Below are positions 44,612 to 56,512 of a stretch of DNA of 64,000 nucleotides, one piece after another; positions within the stretch are counted from its first letter, which is position 1, and each line of letters begins with the position of its first letter. The notes beneath the pieces were generated by a model, which had not been told where the DNA came from, searched no databases, and worked only from the letters and a program-made list of their open reading frames with translations. The position numbers were made by a program, and so were the translations under genes. The stretch lies in assembly GCA_029844215.1 (NCBI GenBank), contig JAQGDG010000157.1:62001-126000 (forward strand), in the 5' to 3' direction. Source of the DNA: Przewalskia tangutica (Eukaryota; Streptophyta; Magnoliopsida; Solanales; Solanaceae).

Positions 44612-47600
44612 TGTCACGACCGACCGCGTACGTGGTCGTGCCTTACCCCGAACCCTAGTGATACAACATCGAGAAAATCAGTGAAATAAAAACTTACACA
44701 TGAAACAAGATATACAATGAGAAAATAGGCTAACCAAAACGGTACCTTTCTGCATATATATAAAAAGATTAAACCTGAACAGTTACATCCCTTTTACAAA
44801 CTCTGCCCACAACTGTACTACAAACCTCTAAGAATGTTATAACAACAACGACGGGGCCGCCATACCACGAATGTAAGTACTCTGACGGCGAGGACTATAC
44901 CAAAGATAAGCCTCGAGAAAGCGGAGCTTCCCAGCAATCGTGATCCTATGGCGAGGATCAACAATCGGTGTACCTCTACTGCGGCATGAACGCAGCCCGA
45001 AGGAGGTCGCATAACAGTACCAAGTATGTGAAATCGTAAATCGAAATAAAATCATAACATTTTAAAACCAATTACAAATACGTCATTTAACAACCAATTT
45101 AACGCGCATAGTGCCAACATAAACAAGAGCAAAATAGATATAACGTGGCGGTCTTTTCTAGGCCGCTAATGATCGAAGCAAGGCCAATCGCCCATAGTAT
45201 AATTATGCGAGCCTAATCCTCGAACTCCGGTCGCATGTACCACCTAGGTCGCGTGGTATTCTCACATCGGGGTAGCTAACCCAGGCATCAACACGGACTC
45301 CGCGATCGCATAGTCACCGACGCGTGAGGTATTCCTCGTCGGCGTAACACACCCGGAGTGATCATCCTGGAACTCCCGCTCGCGTAGGTCCCATGGACCG
45401 CGTGAGGTATTCTCGTCGGGGCGGCTAACCCTCGGCATAACAAGTCGGGGGTAAGTGATATAATACGACATAATCGCTATCGTTAAACAACATAAGCACA
45501 ACAAAACCCTCACACAAAGCGTCACAAGACACTAACACACGTGGCGTCATAACATGTTTACTTATCAAAACAACAAGAAAGTACTACAAGGCTATCACAA
45601 GCCAACATAGTCAAGTTACTCACACAAAAGAAACACGATACCCGTAGTATCAAAATAGAGTAACTATCTTTTAAGTAAACCAAAACAATTTCCATACCTT
45701 CTTTTTAAACCAATCTTAAGACAAAAGCATGCCTTCCTTTTTAAACCATTTTAAGACAAAACCATGCCTTCCTTTAAAACAAAGACACTTTTTCCTTTTT
45801 AAAGTCAAGTAGCAATATACTTTTTAAACCAAGTGTCTTACTCTTTTAAAAACAAGTAACCTATACCTTTAAATCAAGTTACTTCTCCTTTCCCAAAATC
45901 AAGTTGTTTATAAGTCAAGTCTCTTTACTTCCAAAAATCAGTCTCTTAATCTTTAAATCATATCTTTTAAGGAAACTAACCTCCAACTTTTAAAATGTCA
46001 AGTTATTATTTTAAATCCAATGATAAACCATTATTTTGTTTTCATAAAGTAGTTATAAATAACTTCCCATAAAGCTATTATAACACTTTATGTTTTAAAC
46101 CAACTAAGGACAACTATTCTCATTTTCGAAATCAAGATAACTTTATTCTTTAAAAGACCCCACACCCATTACTCATGAATGAGGTTTTACAACTTTTTAA
46201 CATAATTCAAGTCCTTAATATTTCATAACAAGTCACTTAACTTTGGAATCAAGTCAAGGACACAAAAGGAAAATCAAATTCCTTTAAACACACGTGCGTC
46301 TACCGCACTATATATATTTCACAATAATCATGCTAGAAAGGATAGGAAGAGGTTCACATACCTCGCGACGATTATCGACAATTAGAAAAATGCTCCAACG
46401 TACTATAACCCTGCTAGCCTTTTCCACCCTTCAAGTAGAATACGCTACTCGTAGTACTTCAACCTATAATGGCCATAAAACGTTTATTAACTTCTAGATC
46501 CCTTCGTAGAATATTTCTAAGTACCAGGTTCCATATTCTACGGAAAATTCGACAGCACCTCCCTCCCCGTAACCACATAAATAACCTCCACTAACAAGGC
46601 CCACTACCAAACCAACAACTCAGAGGGAATTACACGTCTAACCGGACGTGTACAATTCTGCCCTACAATAATACTATAAGTCTACTGTAAATACAGTCCA
46701 ATGTAAATACAGTTCAATTCTTTTTAATCATCCTTCCATAAATCATATACTCAATTATATATTACTACAACATGTAATCTCCAATTCTGATAGGGGATAA
46801 AGATCATTACCTCGATAAGCCCGCATTATCCAAGATTTATAAGTCGATCTGAACAACGCTTAGCTCAAATTCATACGCCCAACCCGCCTCAGAAACCCTT
46901 AGAAGTTTCTAAACAACTTCTCTTAACACTTCAACTCCAAAAAGTGAAGAACACTTAGGCTTTAAAAATGGCCACTTTCGGCCAAGGCAAGGTTTCAAGG
47001 CTAGGGATGTGAAATCTTTTCCAACTCTTGGTACACAATCTTCCTAACACCCTAAGGAAGAACACTTAAAAGTTTAAGAATTTTTGGACAACATTTTGGT
47101 CAAGATCTTAGCCAAAAACGAGAGCACTCACTAAAGGGGAGGGAGTATTTTTCAAGCTTGGAAATCTCTAAGTGTGGATGAATAAGTCTTGCACTCAAGG
47201 GGGGTATTTATAGAGAAATAAAGGGCTAGGATTAAAGCAAGTGTAAGGTGAAGATTGGGTCCAAGTGTGAGTGGATTCTTCCAACCAAATGTCCACCACA
47301 ACTTTGAGACATGTGGCCACCACATTAAAGAGACATGTGGCTAGCCACATGTCCCTAAAAACGTCCAAGACCAAGGGGGGGGGGGGTGCCATGTTCCGCC
47401 CTCCTACTCGTCCAAAATATTTCATCTCCCGAAAATATCTGTAATGCCAAAAATCCGAAAATAAAGTGGGCCCCACAAAACCGTAAATTTTCCCCGTGGG
47501 CCCCACGTGACCAATTCCGGAAATAATATTCCATAATTCTCAAATATTCCAAAAAGTCCGAATACCAAATCTGGGAATCCAATTCCCATTAACGAACCTT

Positions 47601-47724
47601 TTTCCTTCAAAAAATCCGGAAACTTTTCCGTCGAAAAATCACATCTTTCTTCCTTTCCAATTTTAATGTCGTATTCTCGTACGTACGTCCTTGTATACAT
47701 ACTCTGGAACTACGGGGTGTAACA
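44612..47724 (-). repeat. RE-5 3' LTR
   Basis: TGTCACGACC...GGGGTGTAACA. A GC-rich degenerate repeat block (about 45190-45440) differs strongly by indels from the 5' LTR, while 45556-46600 is almost the same. A 12-base G-run lies at 47375-47386 and a 22-bp palindrome GACATGTGGCTAGCCACATGTC near 47330-47352. Confidence 0.95.
47202..47506 (-). promoter_or_regulatory. RE-5 U3: paired GTGGGCCCCAC, G-box, palindrome, TATA
   Basis: Minus-strand order: GTGGGCCCCAC fused to CACGTGAC on the plus strand (47496-47509), a second GTGGGCCCCAC (47466-47476), the G-run, the GACATGTGG palindrome, then a CTATAAATACC TATA box near 47205-47215. The 5' LTR repeats the set (63213-63223, 63243-63253). The spacing of the palindromes (30 bp start to start) is the same in RE-1, RE-4 and RE-5, and 29 bp in RE-3. 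Confidence 0.5.
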
Positions 47725-48199
47725 TTCTTCCCCCCTTAGAAACATTCGTCCCGAATGTTCCTTCTAAGTCTCTAAACACACATGCGCCGGTATAGTCTTC
47801 ACTACTATACTTACAAAACCAATTATGCCACACCTGGCCATAATACCACATACGCGCAAAAACTCACATCCAAGCCAACGAAGAATCATCTCTAAAGCGT
47901 ATAACAATACTATTAGCTCCACCCATGGTCCGAAGGATACTTTCTTCACACCTTTACTTTATAAAAAGGACACTTCCATCTTCTTAACACATCTACGCCT
48001 CTTTTCTTACTCGTCGTACCCTCCTCGTACACTCGAACTCTTCCTACTATACGTACCACATTTCTGTCATTGCTTCAGTTTTCAAAAATCTTGGGGTTAC
48101 CATCTCCAACTTGGTCATCATTAACTGGGAACACTCTGGATGGATCTCCGATACTCTTCCGAATCATAGCAACATGGAAGACCGGACGTACTGCCTCCT
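47725..48199 (-). other. RE-5 polypurine tract and 3' noncoding region
   Basis: Tract complement TTCTTCCCCCCTT at 47725-47737, with the ACATTCG...CGAATGT hairpin at about 47742-47759. The rest matches RE-3 35030-35479 and shows no coding signature. Confidence 0.7.
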
Positions 48200-48830
48200 A
48201 AGTCGGACGGCAGTGCTAACTTATAGGCAACCTGGCCTTATTCTACAAACGATCTGGAAAGGCCCAAGTACCTCGGCTAAGTTTCCCCTGCTTTCCGAAT
48301 CTCGCCACACCGCCGGTGGTACCTTGAAGACCACCGGCTTCGAACTCCAGTGTCGACGCCGATTATCCGCATCGACACGTGACTCGAAATGCAAATAACC
48401 TTTTCTGGATAAACTTCACCCTATCCTCATCCAGCTGAATCAAGTATGGACCCACTATCTGAACCTTGCCAACATCGAACCAATCGATCGGCAACCTACA
48501 CTTCCGCCCATACAAGGCTTCATAAGGCGACATCCGAATACTGAAATGGTAGCTATTATAATACTCACTCAACAAGAGGCAAATAATCTTTACAGCTACC
48601 CCTGAAATCAAAACATTGGCCCGCAACCTATCCTCAAATGTCTGGATAAAACGCGTTGTTTGTCCGTCGGCCCGAGGGTGAATGCAATACTGAGACTCAC
48701 CTGAGTTCCTAACCCCGCCTGGTAAAACCTCCAGAAACAAAAGAAATAGCCAAACGGGCTCCACCGCACATCGTAAAAGTAGGAATCGTGCACCTTAAAA
48801 CCTCACGATACATAACATCTCGCATAACCT
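48200..48830 (-). pseudogene. pol: RE-5 integrase 3' end and SH3-like tail
   Basis: Open on the minus strand from 48764 to 48363: PRADGQTTRFIQTFEDRLRA, then YNNSYHFSIRMSPYEALYGR and DWFDVGKVQIVGPYLIQLDE. The catalytic Glu of DGQSER is Thr here. A degraded tail (TRFGKQGKLSPRY-like) lies near 48330-48250. It is almost the same relic as in RE-3, so the deletion predates both insertions. Confidence 0.85.
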
Positions 48831-49380
48831 CGCCGAGTAGCGATCTGGCGAAAGACAAGATGGATCGACCTCATCGGCCCGACCTCGGTCGAGCATCCAC
48901 GAACTCGTCACGATGGTTACCTAAACTTGGGCCTAACACCCTCGTGACCTATCATCTAGCGGGACCACGCCAGCCCGACCACATTCGGGATGTGGGTTGA
49001 CTCGCGATATGGCCTCGGCCCGACCCAACTTCGTACTAAACTCGTTCCGTCCGGAACAATCTTACCAATTGGCGTCATGAAAGCTACCACTTCCCTCTCA
49101 CACTACCCATGGAATTATCCCACAATATATATCACGCATGCAAACTTGCCCGACAAAGACCAGCCGTAAAATCATCCACTCAAGCGGCCTTGCATCAAGG
49201 TCCCAGTATTATAAATTCTAAGGCTCACCATTTTCTCGTCCCCAGACTTACCCTTTTCAACTACCCATGTTTTCTAATCCACACCTAACACAATGCTATC
49301 CGCATTACACTACGTATAACTACCACAACGACCTAAACAAGTCTCTTGGTGAAGATATCTCTTTAACTACTACCTCACTT
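48831..49380 (-). other. RE-5 non-pol spacer
   Basis: Matches the RE-3 spacer through to the TTAACTACTACCTCACTT end and then joins gag at CTTTGTCGCTCTAATC. The shared VTRVLGPSLGNHR run is present near 48950-48910, but stops precede it here. Confidence 0.65.
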
Positions 49381-50545
49381 CCTTTGTCGCTCTAATCAAA
49401 TCACCTTTCTTGGGCGCATAACTACGAAGGTGATGAACCGACCGATCCCGGCGGTGAGTCGTAACATCCGCGCCACCTCAGTCGAACAATTTCTCGCAAA
49501 ATGGCCTGCCGTCAAGCATAACAAGATGTCAGTAGTCGACACTCCCATAAGAACACCTACCACAACGCCATACCGAGTGGGGTGGCCTCTCTGCTAACAC
49601 GCCTTCCTCTCCGAACCACTCAATCCGCAATCGACTTGGTAGGCTAAGTCATCCCACCGTATCCTCCTAATAGGACATTCTCTCCTCATGGCCACGACGG
49701 TCATTGGTAAAACAAGCATTAGTAAAAAACGACATTTCGGGATGACGCCTACCACAAAGTGAACACCGAGGGAAAATCAATCGGGCTAGAACTATGTAAA
49801 TCGTGAACCGAAACCACGAGTTCGACCAACTCCTAAATACCGACGTCCCGAAGTCAGCGGAGGACCACTCATCTTGGCGGAGGCGCATAACGATCTGCGG
49901 TGAGAAGGTCCGCCTCGAAAGTTACCAAGGACCTGCTGCTCGCCTCTTCGCTGTTCTTGGTTAATCCGTCGATCTCACGTTCCTCGATCTGCTGCGCATA
50001 AGCTGTCTGGCGGGCAACGCCCATGCCCTCATCAAGAGTTACTCTTGTACCTCCTTCACTAGATAATCGTCAAGTCTGTGACATATCGGTGCACACTATC
50101 TCTACATGCGCCACTAAAGCGGGGACATAACGAGCGATGAGTCAAACTCGATCTTTGTATTCCCGAACCGTCGCGCTTACGCCTCAACATCATAAATCCA
50201 TCTGCCCGAAGTTCTCTCATCTGCGAGGGCAAGAAGTGTAAGAAATGCCTCACGAGAACTCGTCCCAACCAGGTGGAGGCGCATGCTTCCGTGATAGTTC
50301 CAGATCAAGCCGGTCATCGCGATACCATGCGGCCGATGCGAACCTAAGACCACCGATTGTGTCTCAAGCCTTGATCACTCTCGCGATCCGCTATAATCGT
50401 CGAATAAACTCACGAGGATCTTCCTCGTCTCGATCCATAGAACTCTCGGGTGGTGCCTCAAAAGTCGAAGTCTCAAACTATCGGATCTAGGGTGAACTCG
50501 TCGCTGGAACCTCGACTCTCGTCGTCCTCATTCCTAGCCACAAGC
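49381..50545 (-). pseudogene. gag: RE-5 Gag, 3' portion (two zinc-knuckle regions), broken
   Basis: Continues from 59912-60161 across RE-6. Capsid pieces: a damaged DDPQEFIR equivalent near 50390-50430, FLSH-like HFLHFLPSQMR at 50245-50205, and frame-shifted REYN/SLARYVP at about 50170-50130. Two knuckle-like regions follow: CSLCGRRHPEMSFFTNACFT with RRGHEER (49760-49680), and a degraded CGRC...HFxxNC region (49570-49485). RE-1 shows only the second. Frameshifts are frequent. Confidence 0.75.
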
Positions 50546-53500
50546 TGTCACGACCGAACTCGGGCGTGGTCGTGTCTTACCGCACCCTAGTGATACAACA
50601 TCGAGTAATGTCAGTGGAACATAAAACACATACATGAAACAAATGAAGTACAAAGATGTCTGAGGAAAACTTGCCTTTCGGCGTATATATAAATAACAAC
50701 TCTTACAAATGAGCAGTTTAATCCTTTTACAAACCACCTTAGCATTACTACAGACTTAAGAAATGATATGACAACAATGGCGGGACAGGGCCGCCATACC
50801 ACGAATGTAAATACCTACAACGAGGGACTATACGAAGATAAGCCTCGGAGAAACGGAGCTTTCCCCAATGACTGTGACCACAGGCGAGGATCAACGGCGG
50901 TGTACCTTTACTGCGGCATGAGCGGCCCGAGAGTCGATTACAACAGTACCAAGTATGTGAAACATGAAGATCACGTAAATGAAATCATAGTAGTCTATAA
51001 GCGGGAGACATGTATGATAGCAAACTACGATTCGCGATAAATAGCGATCATGTCTAGTCGGGGACTCACGCCTCAGTCATCACTCGATATAACAATGGGT
51101 CTCACGCCACAACATCAATCATGCGTGGAATACCTTCCTCACCGCCGATCGATGATAGAAAAGCACCAAGGAATACATGAACAGCGGGTCCCACTGTGTC
51201 CAAATAAAGCGATGCGAGGTAAATGCGAAGGCATGCCGTCTACTAACACCAGCATTACTAACAAGGTCATAAAGCGTATCATGATATCTGTCTGGCCGTC
51301 ACATGATCAAAGCTGGTCGCTCGCCCGATATCAAATGTGCGCGTCTAGCCACAGAACTCCCGCGACTCGCATAGGCCGCCTCATAGGCGCGTGAGGTATA
51401 ACCACGCGTCGAGGTAGCTACTCCCGGCGTAAATCCCGGACTCGCGATCGCGCAGCCACATGACGCGCATGACCATAAAGGCCGCACTAACACGGAACTC
51501 TCGTAGCTCGCGCAGGCCCCGGGACCAGCGTAGGTATTCTCGAATCATGGTCCCGGACGCTGAGTCTACCGCGTCGGAGGAAGCTTAACCCGGAAACCAC
51601 GGTGAGTGGTATAATACCAACATAACGGTTTATCGTTTAAACAACTAAGCACAATCACGGAAAACCCGCTTTACACACATCACGAGAATACTAACACACG
51701 TAGCGTCCTAATATGATTACTTATCAAATCAATACGAAGGTATTACAAGGCTATCACAAACCAACACAATCCGATTATACACACAAGGTACATTCTATTA
51801 TATGATTAACAAGATCGAGTATCTATTCCCAAAGTACTTACATTATCATTTAAAAGTGCGTTACTTTCACAAAAGTCACAATACCCGTAGTATATGAAAA
51901 TAGAGTGATTATCTTTTGAAGTGAATCAAACACTTATCTTTGTAAAATCAAGTAACAACAATATTATTCAAACGTCCAAGTTTTCCTAATTTCAAATGTT
52001 CACGTTTCTTATTTTAGAAAGGTTTCGTAGTTCATAGTCTTATTCATTTAAGAATATAATTCTCTTTTAACTATCTGAGAAACATAAGCCTTATATGTGA
52101 GTAGGGTATTCTTGTTTATAACAATCTTATTACTGACCATGATCTAGGAAATATCATTTTGTCTCATCTTAGCTTCATGCGGATGGAAGTTTCTCTTGGT
52201 TTTAATAATACTTAATCTGTCAAAACATTTCCTTTTATTAGCATGCGGTGGTTTGTCGATACACATTACGATTTCGAAATCGATAAAACATTCTTAAGCC
52301 GTTATACCTAACTTCCCATAAAGCTAGTATAACTCTTAAGTTTTCAAAAAAACCAAGTATTACTTCTTCTTTCGAAATGATTCAAAAATCTTTTGAAATA
52401 ATTCAAGTTCTTTATTAACACATAATAAGCCAGTTATAGTTCAAATCAGTTACCTTTTAAAAACCACAAGTATTTTCTTACCAACATAAAGTCATATAAC
52501 CAACTTCCCATAAAGCCGTTATAACACTTTATGTTTTAAACAATCAAATACATTTAGCATATATCGTCTACCGTACTACATAGTTCACATATCATGCTAG
52601 AAGAGATAGGAAGAGGTTCACATACCTCGCGGACAGTATCGACTAATAGCAAAAGCGCTCAAGTACTTCCAAGTCGGCTACTCCTTAAGCCGGTAGATCG
52701 CGCCACGCGTAGTACTCAACCTATAAGGACACAAGGCGCTTATTAATAATTAGATCCGCCGTAGAACATTCTACGAAAATTCGCAAGACTCCCCATGCAG
52801 CGTAAATCTCTCTCTATCGGGCGGCTACCAAGCCAACCAGGGGTTATACGTCTAACCGGACGTGCACAATTCTACCTCACGAAAAGCTACACAAGTCTCT
52901 TTATGTCTGATCCATGTAAATACTGATTCGGTACTCTTCTTTTGATAAAGTTTCTTATTATTCATGATTAAGTCAAATGACATTGCAGATAACATAGTTC
53001 ATTTCTATATATTGTATACTTCAACTATATAGTCTAACAATTATTTAATTTCCAATTACAATAGAGGACAAGATATTTACCTCGATAAGCCCATAATTAT
53101 CCAAGTTTAAATGTCGATCACGAGCAAGGTTTAGCTCCTACTCGTGCGCTCAGACCAGCTCCAAACAACCCTTAGAAGTTCTAACCAACTTCTAATTATT
53201 ACTCCAACTAACTATGGAGATTTTCCTTAGGGCTTGGTTTTGTGGTGAAGGGAAGTATAATAGTATTTACAGGCTTTTATTATAAGTATAACCTTAGAAT
53301 ACTACAAGGTATACGGCTAAGGTAATTTGGGCATTATAACAATACTTTTGAGAGTATTTCTACCAAGAGGGGTATTATCTGAAAACAACTAGGCTAGGGG
53401 TACCCACGGCTAGCACCCTGAGGGGAAAGGGCTCTCGGCGAGGGGAGGAGGCTCTTGGCGAACTCTACACTAAGGAGGGAGGAGGAATTTAACACTTGAA

Positions 53501-53947
53501 ATATTTAGGAATGGATGAACAAGTCTTCCAGGGGGTATTTATAGCAAAACCCAAGGCAACCAATGGCGAGATCAAGCCATGTGCAGGCAAGTGTAAGGCC
53601 TAGATCAAGCCAAGTGCACCTAACCTACTCCACCAAACATGACACAAAACAAGCCACAAACAAGGCCCAAATTAAGGGACCAATCGGCGAGGCCAACCAC
53701 CCTTGACCGCCCTCTAAATCGTCGATGAGGGTGACAAGTGTCACCCTCGTTAACCAAAATATTTCGTCTCTCGGAAAAATCCGCAAAAATATAAATGACA
53801 TAGCGAATTTTCCCTACGAAGTCGTGGAAACGTTTCATCAACGACTCTAATCGGGTGTTGTGCACAAAGTGAAAATCGGCCAAGCCTACTTAAGCTTCAA
53901 AATTTCTACGTCGCCCGTGCATACACCTGGAAATACGAGGTATAACA
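50546..53947 (-). repeat. RE-6 3' LTR
   Basis: TGTCACGACCGAACTC...GAGGTATAACA. A GC-rich degenerate repeat block lies at about 51330-51600. The U3 palindrome GGGTGACAAGTGTCACCC is at 53729-53746 and a CTATAAATACC TATA box near 53536-53546. No GTGGGCCCCAC pair. Confidence 0.93.
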
Positions 53948-54479
53948 TTCTCCTCGTAGAAACATTCGTCGAATGTTCCTTCTAAGTCTCAAAACAAGCG
54001 CGCGGTATAGTCTTTACTACTATACTTACGAGAACAAATCTGCCCACGCGCCACGTAAAACACTGCGCAAAACTCACATCTAAGCCGAGAAAACACCTCT
54101 AACATCACCAAATTAATGATCACAACTCACTTGCCATACATGCTCGCTTCTCCCTTTACTCGTCGTGATACCACTTTTGTCACTTTGCGCGAGGTTCTAG
54201 TGTCACTCGTGACGCGACAAATGGTGCCGGCTGCGTGCGATCCACGAGGTATCGTACACTCGAACTCTTACCACATTTACGTCGCCCGATCTCAAAACTT
54301 CGGGGTTACTATCTCTAACGTGGTCATCATTATCGGGAACACTCTGAATGGATCTCCGATACTTTCCGATCATAACAATACGAAAGGCCGGACGTCTTGC
54401 CTCTAAGTCGGACGGCAAAAGCTAACATATAGGCCTTTGGCCTACTGCGCACGAATCTGCAAGGCCCAAGTAACTCGGG
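53948..54479 (-). other. RE-6 3' noncoding region with an extra ~85-bp segment
   Basis: The polypurine tract is degraded (plus strand TTCTCCTCGT, 53948-53957). The hairpin ACATTCGTCGAATGT follows at 53963-53977. At about 54165-54250 there is a segment absent from the cognate regions of the other derivatives. It begins GATACCACTTTTGTCAC, which is the primer-site/LTR junction sequence of this family (compare 56502-56518). Confidence 0.6.
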
Positions 54480-54960
54480 CTAAGTTCCCTCTGTTTTCCA
54501 AAACTCGTCACACCCAAGGTGGTATCTTGAAGACCGGCCGTCGACTGAACTCTAAGCGTCGTCGATAATCGCATGATTCCTCGAGTGCCAAAACCTCTTC
54601 TAGATAAGCTTCGCCTATCCACGACTGTTGGAACAAACTGAACCAACTATCGAACCTTGCCAACATCGAACCAATCGGCCGTGACTTACACTTCCGCCCT
54701 ACAAGGCTTCATAGGAGACATCCGAACACCGAAATGGTAGCTAACAACACTCCTTCAACGGAGACAACAAACCTTGCAACTACCCGAAATCAAACACGGC
54801 GAGGCGAATGTGCGGTCGAGACTACCTGAGTTCTAACCTGCTGGTATAACTTCGAGAAAAATGAAAATAGCCACACAGGCTTCACGCTGTCATAAGGTGA
54901 AGGTAGGCACCCCGTGCAGCCTTACAACCTTTCTGATAAAACAACACTGCCGAGTAAACG
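54480..54960 (-). pseudogene. pol: RE-6 integrase relic, heavily deleted
   Basis: GVTSFGKQRELSPSYLGL (about 54515-54460) corresponds to the GVxRFGKxGKLSPRYxGPF tail. Upstream pieces at 54660-54930 match the PYEALYGRK, NNSYH and ARLHGVPTF segments of RE-3 with many small losses. The DGQSER region is mostly gone. Confidence 0.65.
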
Positions 54961-55570
54961 GTCTTTGCTAGAAAACAAGACGGCTGACCTCCTCGGCCCG
55001 ACTACTGGTCGAATGCATCCACGAATTCGTACGTTGGTTAACTAAACTCGGGCCTAACACCCTCGTAACCCCAACCCAAAGCGGGACCACCACAACCTGA
55101 CCCACGCAAATGCGCGCGGGTTGACCCGCAACGTGGCCTCGGCCCCCGGCCGCGCGCATACTAGCTCCCGACCGGAACAATCTCACTAATCACATTACGA
55201 AAACCTAGCGGTCTCCTTAGCTCGACTACCCTCTTTCATTCCACACTACTCAGGGACTAATCCCACCAACATAACTCACGTGCACTATGCACTCCTATAA
55301 GGGTCAAACATAAACAATACATCTTTTACTCGAGATGGCCTTACCTCTAAGGTCTCTACGTATAAAACTCTAAGGCTCACACCTTCTCTATCCCCCAAAA
55401 TCTTACTCGGTTAACCCACCATGATTTCTAATCACAACTAACACACTGCTATCAGAACATAGCACTTAAGGTATACTCACCTTATCACACATACAGATCT
55501 CAGAGGTTAAGGATATATCTATATCTCTTGCTTCACTCCTTAGTCGTTCTAATCAAACTGCCGTAGGCGC
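54961..55570 (-). other. RE-6 non-pol spacer
   Basis: Same spacer as in RE-1 and RE-3 to RE-5. VVVVPL...GVTRVLGPSLVNQR (about 55110-55060) parallels the RE-3 frame. No other coding signature. Confidence 0.6.
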
Positions 55571-56311
55571 AGCTAAGGAAGATGACAAACTACCCACCGA
55601 TCACGAAGGCTAAGTCCTCCGCGAGGACACTCTTTCGACATCGGACCACAGCGGTCGCCGTACAACACGTACCAACTAAAAGGCGACATTCCGGGATGGC
55701 GCGCCCGCATGTGAACACCGAGAAAAAGCGAATCGGATGGTTGGAACTACGTGTAGGCGTGAGCGGAAGCTGGAGCTCGACCAACTCCTACATACCGAGC
55801 GTCACGAACCACGTGGAGGACCTTTCAGCGATGAATGCGCATAATCTAATCTGTGGTGAGGCGACTCGCCGCGCGAGTTACAAAGGACCTTGCTACTCGG
55901 CCTCTTACTGCATCGCCGTTAACGTCGACCTCTCGTTTCTCGGCTGCTGCGCGCAGCCGAACACGAGCCATGCTCAAGCCTAATCAAGAACTTACTCTTG
56001 CACAACCTTTTCGTTGATATTCATCAAGACTCGCGATGCATCGGTATACTCTCGGTAGTCAAATCCATAGTTAATGCGGTCGCCTCCGAAATCTATATTC
56101 TCTGTTCGATGCGTGGGCGAAGGTTCAAATATCATGGCGCAGATGAGCTGCGCGCCAGTGCTAAACTCTCTTTGGGGCTAGTGGCGTCGCAAAAACTCCC
56201 GAATGAAGCACCACCCGGTGATGATTGGGCTGTGCCACGTAACCCTCTGTACTCTGCTCGCGGCTCCGCCATTGCCTTGCCCTCACGGGCGGGTTGCCTG
56301 CGTGGAGGCAT
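55571..56311 (-). pseudogene. gag: RE-6 Gag, capsid core deleted
   Basis: The start is at the ATG complementary to 56309-56311 (MPPRR, then out of frame; RVQRVTW survives near 56250). Near 56080-56160 the sequence passes from the N-terminal region to the post-capsid region, so about 0.5 kb of capsid coding present in RE-1 is missing. A knuckle-like CGRAIPECRLLVGTCC stretch (about 55715-55665) has lost the His of CCHC. Confidence 0.65.
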
Positions 56312-56496
56312 AGCGGTAAGGGAAAGAAATACGTTAGAGGTCCGGCTTACAACACGGCTCTAAGGCACGATCTCGAGTGAGAAAAATAGAAACCAATCCT
56401 AAATATCCTATAGCCTCACGATTATTGGTGTGGTGCGCAACACACCGATAGTCAAACTTCCCGGATACGGTCGTAGACACTTTCCGAGGATTAAGC

Positions 56497-56508
56497 GCTC
56501 TGATACCA
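56497..56508 (-). other. RE-6 primer-binding site, exact
   Basis: Plus strand GCTCTGATACCA (minus TGGTATCAGAGC), a full 12-base match to the initiator-Met tRNA 3' end with CCA. It lies 4 bases inside the 5' LTR. The only intact primer site in the window. Confidence 0.9.
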
Positions 56509-56512
56509 CTTT

